Origin: JANMGV01 sp037440405
GTDB taxonomy: Bacteria > Planctomycetota > Planctomycetia > Pirellulales > Pirellulaceae
DNA length: 64,000 nt
Assembly (NCBI GenBank): GCA_037440405.1
Contig: JBBIUE010000005.1
Location: forward strand, 34,952-98,951
Reading direction: 5' to 3'
Of this stretch, positions 17,827-26,058 are shown one piece after another. Below the pieces are notes generated by a model. It had not been told where the DNA came from. It searched no databases and saw nothing but the letters and a program-made list of their open reading frames with translations. Position numbers and translations under genes: made by a program. Position 1 is the stretch's first letter. The number at the start of each line of letters is the position of its first letter.

Positions 17827-19800
17827 CTACTTTTGATGAATTCCCAGCCTTTTCGCGATTTCCGCAACGTCATAAACGCAACCTCCCCATGTTCCGCCTC
17901 CAACGGCTTGCAGCAATGCCCAAAGTCTCGTGTCGTCTGGGAGTTGCGAATCGGGTTGCAAATCGGGATGCATGGAACGCTCTGCAAGCACGGATGAACC
18001 AACGGCAGAATCGAAAATTTGATCTCCGGTACCAATGAAGTCGACACTTCCTTCGAGGTTCCTTGGATCAATCACGATGGAGATTCGATCTCCATCCCGC
18101 AGTTTCCCGATCGGACCGCCCGCGAGTCCTTCCGGCCCGACATGGCCGACGCAAGCGCCCGTGCTGACACCAGAAAAACGAGCATCGGTCACCACAGCGA
18201 CATGCTTGCCCCATTCAAGGTAGCGAAGCGCACTGGTAACTTGATAGGTTTCCTCCATTCCTGAGCCCATAGGTCCGCGCCCGGCCAAGATCAAAATATC
18301 TCCGGGATGAACTTTGGATTTTCCCTTTCCTTTGATGGCGGCAATCGCATCTGACTCGCGCACGAAGACCTTCGCTGGCCCAGACTTTCGGTAAACACCG
18401 TCGGCATCCAATACGCTTGGATCGATCGAGGTCGATTTGATGACCGATCCTTCGGGACAAATGTTTCCCCGAGGAAAGCAAATGGTGCTGGTAATTCCCA
18501 TCGACCGCGCTTTGTCGGGGCCAAGGATCACTGCATCGGGGTCAATCCCATCAAGCTCGGTAAGCAGCTTGCGCAGTTCCAATCGACGCTTTGAATGCTC
18601 CCATGAATCTAAAATCTCATTCCAAGTGAGGCCAGTAATAGTCCTGGCCTCGCAACGAGCTATTCCCATCTTCCGCAAGTGGAGCATCACCTCGGGCACT
18701 CCGCCGGCCATGAACAGCCGAATCGTTGGGTGTCCAACCGGCCCATTGGGCAGGACGTCGACGAACCTACCGACCTGCTGGTTGATTGCGATCCAATCGT
18801 CGATGATAGGACGCTTCAAGCCCGCCGAAAAAGCAATCGCAGGAACATGCAAAAGCAGGTTCGTTGAACCACCACATGCTGCATGAACTGCCATCGCATT
18901 GTAGATCGAATCCTCCGTAAGGATATCTCCCAGCACAAGCTTCTCTTGATCCATGTCCCACGAAGCCCGCGCGCTGGCTTTGGCCATTTCCAACCAGATG
19001 GGTTGACCGCTGGGAGCGAGGGCAGCGTGCGGAACCGTCATGCCCATAGCTTCGGCAATGACTTGACTGGTCGCGGCTGTTCCAAGAAACTGGCAACCTC
19101 CACCTGCTGAGCCGCAGGCACGGCATCCCTGGGCAGCCGCTTCTTCGAGCGAGAGTTGTCCCTGTGCAAATCTTGCTCCGATGGTTTGAACCTTTCCTAA
19201 GTCCTCGGCATCTCGAGCTGGTAACGTCACGCCTCCGGGTACGATAACGCAAGGTAGTTCTTTACTTCCCGCCAATGCCATCATCATCGCCGGCAAGCCT
19301 TTGTCGCAGGTGGCAATGCCAAGCACGCCTCGCCGAGTCGGCAGGGAACGAATCAATCGACGAAGGACGATAGCGGCATCATTGCGGTAGGGGAGTGAGT
19401 CGAACATGCCCGACGTTCCCTGCGTACGGCCATCGCAAGGGTCGCTGACCGTCGCTGCGAATGGCAGTCCGCCCAGTTGATCGATCACCGTCGCCGCTTC
19501 GCGAACGAGCAACCCAACCTCCCAGTGCCCAGTATGAAAACCCAAAGCAATGGGTCGACCACTTTCGGCTCGAACGCCACCTTGAGTACTGAGCAGCAAG
19601 AACTGCGGATCGAGCATCCGCTCTGGTGACCAACCCATTCCAGCGTTTTGTGTCAAACCGAATAGATCGCCGCTGGACCACTGTTCGAGCATCTCATTGG
19701 ACAGGGGCAAACTGCCTTTTGGGCCTTCGCCAACCGTCCGGATTTCGAGATTAGGACTGTCGAATGTCAGCCAATCATCTAACTGAAATGCTCTCGTCAC
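17827..19800 (-). CDS. IlvD/Edd-type dehydratase of the YjhG/YagF (xylonate dehydratase) family
   Basis: A 657-residue iron-sulfur dehydratase that removes water from a sugar acid to give a 2-keto-3-deoxy acid. Cluster cysteines are visible in TVSDPCDGRTQG, GIATCDKGLPAMMM and GCRACGSAGGGCQFLGTAA. Further family motifs are HAACGGSTNLLLHVPAIA, ICFPRGNICPEGSVIKST and DARFSGVSTGACVGHVGPE. The length matches YjhG/YagF (about 655) rather than IlvD (about 560-615) or Edd (about 605). The GTG start overlaps the TGA of the upstream epimerase gene (GTGA), indicating translational coupling. Substrate assignment to D-xylonate is by family only. Confidence 0.88.
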   Translation of the reverse strand: MTRAFQLDDWLTFDSPNLEIRTVGEGPKGSLPLSNEMLEQWSSGDLFGLTQNAGMGWSPERMLDPQFLLLSTQGGVRAESGRPIALGFHTGHWEVGLLVREAATVIDQLGGLPFAATVSDPCDGRTQGTSGMFDSLPYRNDAAIVLRRLIRSLPTRRGVLGIATCDKGLPAMMMALAGSKELPCVIVPGGVTLPARDAEDLGKVQTIGARFAQGQLSLEEAAAQGCRACGSAGGGCQFLGTAATSQVIAEAMGMTVPHAALAPSGQPIWLEMAKASARASWDMDQEKLVLGDILTEDSIYNAMAVHAACGGSTNLLLHVPAIAFSAGLKRPIIDDWIAINQQVGRFVDVLPNGPVGHPTIRLFMAGGVPEVMLHLRKMGIARCEARTITGLTWNEILDSWEHSKRRLELRKLLTELDGIDPDAVILGPDKARSMGITSTICFPRGNICPEGSVIKSTSIDPSVLDADGVYRKSGPAKVFVRESDAIAAIKGKGKSKVHPGDILILAGRGPMGSGMEETYQVTSALRYLEWGKHVAVVTDARFSGVSTGACVGHVGPEGLAGGPIGKLRDGDRISIVIDPRNLEGSVDFIGTGDQIFDSAVGSSVLAERSMHPDLQPDSQLPDDTRLWALLQAVGGGTWGGCVYDVAEIAKRLGIHQK

Positions 19801-20744
19801 GGATTTCCTCGTTGTCCAATACCCCAGCCAAAATCGTCGTCTTCGGCGATCAGAATTTCCGTTTCAGCCATAACAAATGCCCTTCCCGTGATCTCAGGCA
19901 GAATCTTCGTCATCGCGGAGTCTGCCCATCGAAAGCTGGCTGAAAATCGACTTCCGATAACGCTTTCTTGAATCCATTTCTCTCCTTCCTTCAGTTTTCT
20001 ATCGGCGGCCAAACAGGCCAATTTCGCTGAAGTCCCAGTTCCACAAGGCGAGCGGTCGTAGGCCAATCCCGGACACAGTACGAAATTTCGCGAATGAGCA
20101 CCTTCTGAGGCGCCCTCGTCGAATAACTCCACATGGTCGACTTCATGAAAACCTATCTCATTCACTCTGTGTCGAATGCGCGTGCTGAAATCGATCAGCG
20201 TCCGGCATGAAGTGCTGCTGATCGCGAACGTGGGATGCTTCACCAAGAAGAACCAATTGCCACCCCACGCAATATCGCCCAACACTTTTCCAATTCCCTC
20301 GACTTCCAGTTCGAGATCACAAGTTGATCGATAACTTTCGACATTGTAAACGGTTACCTCACCATTCGGATGTAGCTCCGTTTTGACGATGCCTACAGGA
20401 GTGTCGATCCAAATGGTCCCCGGCTCAATCCGTTTCAAATGTCTTAGCGTCTCGATTACTCCGATCGTCCCGTGTCCGCACATCCCAAGATAGCCGACAT
20501 TATTGAAAAAGATCACTCCATGATCGCATGATTCGTGAAATGGCTCAGTAAGCAACGCACCGACGATGACATCCGAACCGCGAGGTTCGCAACAACTGGC
20601 AGTTCGAAACGCATCAAATTGAACTCGAAATCGATCACGCTGTTCGGCGAGTGTACCTCCACCGAGTTCAGGCCCTCCGAGAAGGATGACTCGTGTCGGT
20701 TCGCCTCCCGTATGCGAATCGATGACTGTGATACGACGATACAT
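19797..20744 (-). CDS. Proline racemase family protein, probably 4-hydroxyproline 2-epimerase
   Basis: A 315-residue cofactor-independent epimerase. Both catalytic cysteines are present: C89 in GMCGHGTIG and C234 in DRSPCGTGTSA, which separates racemase/epimerase members from the Thr-containing 3-hydroxyproline dehydratases. The N-terminus ITVIDSHTGGEPTRVI is typical. The gene lies 12 bases downstream of the GH2 gene and overlaps the dehydratase start by four bases, so the three look like one operon. The substrate could be 4-hydroxyproline or proline; no other hydroxyproline-catabolic genes are adjacent, which leaves the pathway open. Confidence 0.88.
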   Translation of the reverse strand: MYRRITVIDSHTGGEPTRVILLGGPELGGGTLAEQRDRFRVQFDAFRTASCCEPRGSDVIVGALLTEPFHESCDHGVIFFNNVGYLGMCGHGTIGVIETLRHLKRIEPGTIWIDTPVGIVKTELHPNGEVTVYNVESYRSTCDLELEVEGIGKVLGDIAWGGNWFFLVKHPTFAISSTSCRTLIDFSTRIRHRVNEIGFHEVDHVELFDEGASEGAHSRNFVLCPGLAYDRSPCGTGTSAKLACLAADRKLKEGEKWIQESVIGSRFSASFRWADSAMTKILPEITGRAFVMAETEILIAEDDDFGWGIGQRGNP

Positions 20745-20756
20745 GACTAAGCCGAA

Positions 20757-23700
20757 CTATTTACGATTGCGAACCAAGATCGGAGGTTGGGATGATGGAC
20801 GTTCATTGCTTACGAAAACGGGACGAAAGATGCCACCCGCGCCTTGCCAATCTTCGACTGCCACGACAATTTCTATTGATTCCTTGCCGACACACTGGTC
20901 CGGTAAAGCCAACGTAATCTTTTTCTCAAAAGCTGAATCTCGGGCCTGCCGGTCCCCGCCGGCTCCGCATGGTATACCATCGACAAATAAATCGAAATAG
21001 TCGTCGACTCCCGTAAACGTCAAGTATCGAGCGTCTTTGGGCAAGCGCAAGCGTTTCGCATACCACGCCCAGCCATCAACATGACCGAAACCCTGACCAT
21101 CCCAGTGCGAGCCGATGCGGATCGAGCTCCATGATGAACGGTCAAAACTTGGGCTTTGCCACCCTTCCTGAAGGCCCATCGATTTGGGATCCGGCTGAAA
21201 TTGCCAGTCCTCTTCTGGAAGCGGAATAAGAGTCGTACTCAAATCGGATCGAACTCGTTCCAGCCATTCGGCAGATAAGGATTGCAGATGCGCACCATTC
21301 TCTAACGAGTGTGCCAACCACGATGCGACGTATTTCCCAGCAGCGCCGGAGCGATGATCATAACGCAATGTGGAAACACCTAGCCGTCCTCGGCCACATG
21401 CCGCTAACCAGCTCAAAGCATGAAACCGAAAATCCTTGATGTCGTGATTATCCCACAAGAGAACGAATGGCGTAACCTCATCCAAATAATCCGGTTGCAA
21501 CATCGTCGGTCCAGCAAGATCAAAAGTTTGGAGTGACGACAGCATCCTGGCAAACCGATCATCATCGATGAAATCTCGGTTTACGATGACGCCTCCTCGC
21601 AAGAACCAGTGATTGCTGACTGGAAAAGAACCAGAGCTGCCATCTGTAAATACGATCGCCAGCCCTCCGCGCTCGATCCAATTCAATAGTTCCGGATCCA
21701 AAAGCCGCGCAATGACTCCTGACTCGAAAGGATTCAACTTCGGTTCCCATTCCCCGGATGCCATCTTCGGGATCATCCGCTGAACATCGTGCAATTCCAT
21801 TGAAGGATGACGATACCAAGTTCTTCGGAATTCTCGCTCAATTGCAGGCACAATCCAGATCGGCCACTCATTACAGTCGGTTCGATTTGCATAGGTCGCT
21901 TCCACTTTCAATACAGCTGGGGTGGGAACGGCGACCGTTGGAGTATTCCATTCGAACGTTTGGGACGATGCATTCGACGACTTCTTTCCGATGGATATCG
22001 CTTCGATCGAAGAACCATCCTCTAACATCACGACTGCCCGGACTCGCTCTTGTGGAGAGCTGCTAGTCGAATGGACCAAGAACTGCTGAGTCGATCCTCC
22101 CTCGAAACTGCGCACGTCGTCCTGAGTGTCTAAGACAAGCATGTTTTCCTCGTGCCAGCTCCATTCCTGGGCGGGCCACTTCGGTAAATTCTGAAAGTCA
22201 ATGAGCCCCATTGCGGCAAACGGAAAATCACGCATCACGCTGACTACGTAGCCCTGCCGAGGCATTCGAAGTCGATATTGCTCGATCTGGAATTTTCTCA
22301 TTTGTAAGGCGTTAGAACGAGAATCGGCAGAAATGGCATCTACGCTTCGATCGCCGGTTAAAGCACGCACTCGCTCTTTTGCCTCCTGAATCCGATGAGC
22401 GGAAATGAGACGGTTCGGATTCTCATGGTCGTATCCAATCTCCTCGAACACAGAAGCATCCGTCCAAGTGTCGGCAGCGATCGCTTCGCCAAGCATCAGT
22501 GGTTTCGGCGTTCTTTCTCGAATGTGTCGATCCAACCTCTCGAGCGTTTCCCGCCAAGTGTGATTGTTGCCGTAAGGATGATCGTCGTAGAAGTCGTGAA
22601 TACGATGCCATTCGATCCAACTGCTATCATCCTCGACGATCGCTCCGGGGATCAGTTCATGTGCCCGATCATACAATCGCTGGATCACCGATAGCTCGGC
22701 GGAATGCCCGGTCTCGCAAGTAAGGCTTCGTAGAGCGATCGAGGCAAAATTGCGATCCGAGTAGTAGAACTCATCGTACTCGGCGATCAGATCACTGAGG
22801 AACTCGTCAGTTAATTTCGGGTGCCACGTCGGATACTCCACCCAGGCCAATATGCCCAATTCATCGCACAGCTCGAGGTACTCCCTCGGTGGAAACCAAA
22901 GACAGAACTTCATCAAGTTAAAACCGTAATCTTTGATGAACTGAAGTTCCCTCCGCATGTACTCGCGATCGATCGAAGGCGCAATGCGCGGTGGAGCATA
23001 TCCCCAATTGAGTACACCTCGAATGGTGATCGGTTCTCCATTGAGCCAAAGCTCGCGACCACGAGTCTCGAACGAACGAATGCTAGCGTGAGTACGAATC
23101 GATTCCAAAACCTGATCGTCTCGATCACAAAGTTGAATTTCAATCAGATAGCGAAAGGGATTGGAGGGGGCCCACCTGATGACCGTTGAAGGAACCAAGC
23201 TTGTTGAAATCGTACCGTCGGACTGAATCGGATAAGTTTGAGACGGTGATTTTGGATCATCCGGAAAAAGGACACGAGTCCTCACGTGATAATTCGAAAG
23301 GTCGTCTCGATCGATGGCTGAATGAATCTGCAATTTCAACTCGATCTGATCGGTATTCCAGCCTGCAGCGTACATCTGCAGATCGTCGATCCAAACGGGT
23401 TCATCAGTAATGATCAGCTCCACCTTCTGCCAGATGCCACCAAAATGAGGCAGAAAGATCGGAAGGAAGCCTTGGGTGTTATGACCGACTCGCTCGTCGA
23501 CTTCCACTCGAAGCTTAGCACCAACTCGGAAGTGCTGGGTCAAGTCCACTCGCCAGGTCGTCCACCCACCAAGGTGTTCCCCCACGAAAACATTATCGAC
23601 GTAAACCCGCGCAAACGTTGCGACACCTCGGAACTGAGCCCACACTTTCCCTTTCAGCGAAGGGGCGATTTCTGGAAGGACCGTTTCATAGATTGCCGTG

Positions 23701-23903
23701 CCATCGAAGTCGTAACCCAACACAGGTTCCCAGCTATCCCCAACATTGATCGCCTTCGGTTGGGGATCGCTCTGAGTCCGAATTGTCCATTCCCGAAGCT
23801 CAATAGACTTTCGGCCCGTGATGAACGTCGTCTCAGCATAACCCAGCGAAGCGATCCCGCCGAATACTGTGAGAATGAGGAAGTTCAGGATCCGCTTTGC
23901 CAT
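20757..23903 (-). CDS. Secreted glycoside hydrolase family 2 protein
   Basis: A 1048-residue exported protein (signal peptide to about residue 23, ending GYA) with GH2 architecture: an N-terminal jelly-roll sugar-binding domain (FRGVATFARVYVDNVFVGEH, GGWTTWRVDLT), an immunoglobulin-like domain, and a TIM barrel from about residue 290 (LNGEPITIRGVLNWGY, DYGFNLMKFCLWFPPREY). Candidate catalytic glutamates are in SLTCETGHS (about 397) and LMLGEAIAAD (about 473), at the places of the acid/base and nucleophile. A second sugar-binding-like domain with WYAKRLRLP and FDLFVDGIP sits at the C-terminus. GH2 includes beta-galactosidase, mannosidase and glucuronidase; the specificity cannot be read. First gene of the putative operon with the epimerase and dehydratase. 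Confidence 0.85.
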   Translation of the reverse strand: MAKRILNFLILTVFGGIASLGYAETTFITGRKSIELREWTIRTQSDPQPKAINVGDSWEPVLGYDFDGTAIYETVLPEIAPSLKGKVWAQFRGVATFARVYVDNVFVGEHLGGWTTWRVDLTQHFRVGAKLRVEVDERVGHNTQGFLPIFLPHFGGIWQKVELIITDEPVWIDDLQMYAAGWNTDQIELKLQIHSAIDRDDLSNYHVRTRVLFPDDPKSPSQTYPIQSDGTISTSLVPSTVIRWAPSNPFRYLIEIQLCDRDDQVLESIRTHASIRSFETRGRELWLNGEPITIRGVLNWGYAPPRIAPSIDREYMRRELQFIKDYGFNLMKFCLWFPPREYLELCDELGILAWVEYPTWHPKLTDEFLSDLIAEYDEFYYSDRNFASIALRSLTCETGHSAELSVIQRLYDRAHELIPGAIVEDDSSWIEWHRIHDFYDDHPYGNNHTWRETLERLDRHIRERTPKPLMLGEAIAADTWTDASVFEEIGYDHENPNRLISAHRIQEAKERVRALTGDRSVDAISADSRSNALQMRKFQIEQYRLRMPRQGYVVSVMRDFPFAAMGLIDFQNLPKWPAQEWSWHEENMLVLDTQDDVRSFEGGSTQQFLVHSTSSSPQERVRAVVMLEDGSSIEAISIGKKSSNASSQTFEWNTPTVAVPTPAVLKVEATYANRTDCNEWPIWIVPAIEREFRRTWYRHPSMELHDVQRMIPKMASGEWEPKLNPFESGVIARLLDPELLNWIERGGLAIVFTDGSSGSFPVSNHWFLRGGVIVNRDFIDDDRFARMLSSLQTFDLAGPTMLQPDYLDEVTPFVLLWDNHDIKDFRFHALSWLAACGRGRLGVSTLRYDHRSGAAGKYVASWLAHSLENGAHLQSLSAEWLERVRSDLSTTLIPLPEEDWQFQPDPKSMGLQEGWQSPSFDRSSWSSIRIGSHWDGQGFGHVDGWAWYAKRLRLPKDARYLTFTGVDDYFDLFVDGIPCGAGGDRQARDSAFEKKITLALPDQCVGKESIEIVVAVEDWQGAGGIFRPVFVSNERPSSQPPILVRNRK

Positions 23904-24071
23904 TCAACGAAAGCCCCGTCATTCAAGGAAAGGTAACATGGAAAAATGTGAGGCGACAAGGTGAGTCTTATCGGGAACACTGCAGGGATCCATGCTCACC
24001 TACGAATCAACGGCGAGTTCGGCTCGATATCCGATTGTTGCATCACAACCACCATTGCCGATCTGTCGAGG

Positions 24072-26033
24072 TCAAGATTCTTCGTCGGATCGCAATCGAG
24101 CCAGTACGGAATAATCTTCGAGCGTTGTCGTGTCACCGACTTGCTCCCTGCCACTGGCAATGTCACGAAGCAATCGTCGCATAATTTTTCCGCTGCGAGT
24201 TTTGGGTAGGGCTGTGGTGAACCGTATCTCGTCCGGCTGCGCGAGAGCACCGATTTCTTTGCGGACATGCAGCTTCAGCTCACTTCGAAGCTGCTCGTCA
24301 GGAGCATGGTGTTTAAGGGTGACGAACGCTGCGATGCCCTGACCTTTGATCTCGTCCGGCTTCCCAACGACGGCGGCTTCGGCAACGTTTGGGTGACTTA
24401 CAAGCGCGCTTTCGATTTCGATGGTACTCAATCGATGTCCTGCGACATTGATGACATCATCGATCCGCCCCATGATCCAATAGTATCCATCCTCGTCTCG
24501 ACGTGCATTGTCGCCAGTTAGATACTGGTGTGGAACCTTCGACCAATAACCGTCAACATAACGTTGGTCGTCCCCCCAAATTCCTCTCAGCATCCCGGGC
24601 CACGGTTTGGCAATACACAACATGCCCCCATGATTGGTTTCAACTTCGTGAAAACTGCTGTCGACGATGCTTGGAACGATACCTGGAAGTGGTCGCGTGC
24701 AACTTCCTGGTTTCGTCGCAATGGCTCCCGGAAGTGGTGACATCATGATCCCTCCGGTTTCGGTCTGCCACCAAGTGTCAACGATCGGGCAGCGACCACC
24801 ACCAATCTTGTTGTAATACCACATCCACGCTTCCGGATTGATTCCTTCTCCTACCGAACCCAACAGCCGCAGACTCGACAGATCATGCTTGTCGACGTGA
24901 GCGTCTCCCCACTTGATAAAGGCGCGAATCGCAGTCGGAGCCGTGTAAAGAATGGTTGCACGATAGCGTTCAATGATTTCCCAGAATCGGTCCTCCGCAG
25001 GCCAGTTCGGGGCTCCCTCGTACATAATTTGAGTCGCTCCCGCCGACATCGGTCCGTAGACGATGTAACTGTGACCGGTAATCCATCCACAATCGGCCGT
25101 ACACCAAAAGATGTCCGAATCACGGAAATCGAAGACCAGTTCGAACGTGTACTTGGCGTAGAGATTGTAACCAGCGGTGGTGTGCCGAATCCCCTTAGGT
25201 TTTCCGGTCGAGCCGCTCGTGTAGAGAATGAATAAAGTGTTTTCGCTCTCGACCGGCTCAGCGGGACAAAGGTCGGACGCTTGTTCTAGGACTTCGTGCC
25301 ACCAGAGATCGCGACCGGAGGTCATCGGACATTCCCCACCGATGCGCTGATAAACAATACACCTTTCGACTGACGGACTTTTGGCTAGTGCTTCGTCGAC
25401 GGTCGCCTTAAGTGGAAGCACCTTTCCCCGCCGCCAGCCGCCGTCTGCGGTGATTTGAAGCTTGGCTTTCGCGTCGTTGTTCCGGTCAGCCACTGCTTCA
25501 GCACTAAAACCACCGAAAATGACGGAATGCACTGCACCAATCCGAGCGCAAGCCAGCATAGCAACCACAAGCTCAGGAACCATGGGCATATAGATGCTAA
25601 CCACGTCCCCTTTCTTGATTCCGAGCGACTTCAGAACATTCGCAAATCGGCAAACATCGCGATGTAAATCAGCGTAGCGGACAATCCGTCGATCGCCAGG
25701 TTCACCCTCCCAGTAAAAGGCAACGCGATCACCTCGCCCGGCTGTCACGTGAGCATCCAAGCACTGATAGGAAGCGTTCGTCTTCCCATCCGAGAACCAC
25801 TTTGCGAAAGGTTCGTCCCATTCCAATGTCGTACTGAAAGGTTCGAACCAATGAAGATGTTGTTTCGCCAGATTTGCCCAGAACGCTTCGTTGTCTCGAA
25901 TCGACTCGGCATACAGCTCTTCGTAAGCCTGAAGCGATGAAATTCGAGCCCGTCGAACGAAGTCAACACTTGGAAGAAACTTGCGAGTTTCCTGCATTAC
26001 ATTGACAACTTTGTCAGAGATTACTTGGTTCAT
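24072..26033 (-). CDS. acs: Acetyl-CoA synthetase
   Basis: A 653-residue AMP-forming acetate-CoA ligase, which turns acetate, ATP and CoA into acetyl-CoA. Motifs in order: TLFILYTSGSTGKPKGI (P-loop-like core A3), DCGWITGHSYIVYGP, VDTWWQTETGGIM (acetyl pocket, A5), YLTGDNARRDEDGYYWIMGR (A7/A8) and PKTRSGKIMRRLLR (A10) with the catalytic lysine that is acetylated by Pat-type enzymes in other bacteria. Length and order are those of Acs. The start is supported by AGGAAGG upstream of the ATG. Its upstream neighbour on the same strand ends 25 bases before, so co-transcription is possible but the functions look unrelated. Confidence 0.96.
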   Translation of the reverse strand: MNQVISDKVVNVMQETRKFLPSVDFVRRARISSLQAYEELYAESIRDNEAFWANLAKQHLHWFEPFSTTLEWDEPFAKWFSDGKTNASYQCLDAHVTAGRGDRVAFYWEGEPGDRRIVRYADLHRDVCRFANVLKSLGIKKGDVVSIYMPMVPELVVAMLACARIGAVHSVIFGGFSAEAVADRNNDAKAKLQITADGGWRRGKVLPLKATVDEALAKSPSVERCIVYQRIGGECPMTSGRDLWWHEVLEQASDLCPAEPVESENTLFILYTSGSTGKPKGIRHTTAGYNLYAKYTFELVFDFRDSDIFWCTADCGWITGHSYIVYGPMSAGATQIMYEGAPNWPAEDRFWEIIERYRATILYTAPTAIRAFIKWGDAHVDKHDLSSLRLLGSVGEGINPEAWMWYYNKIGGGRCPIVDTWWQTETGGIMMSPLPGAIATKPGSCTRPLPGIVPSIVDSSFHEVETNHGGMLCIAKPWPGMLRGIWGDDQRYVDGYWSKVPHQYLTGDNARRDEDGYYWIMGRIDDVINVAGHRLSTIEIESALVSHPNVAEAAVVGKPDEIKGQGIAAFVTLKHHAPDEQLRSELKLHVRKEIGALAQPDEIRFTTALPKTRSGKIMRRLLRDIASGREQVGDTTTLEDYSVLARLRSDEES

Positions 26034-26058
26034 GGTACCTTCCTGGATCGATGAGCCA

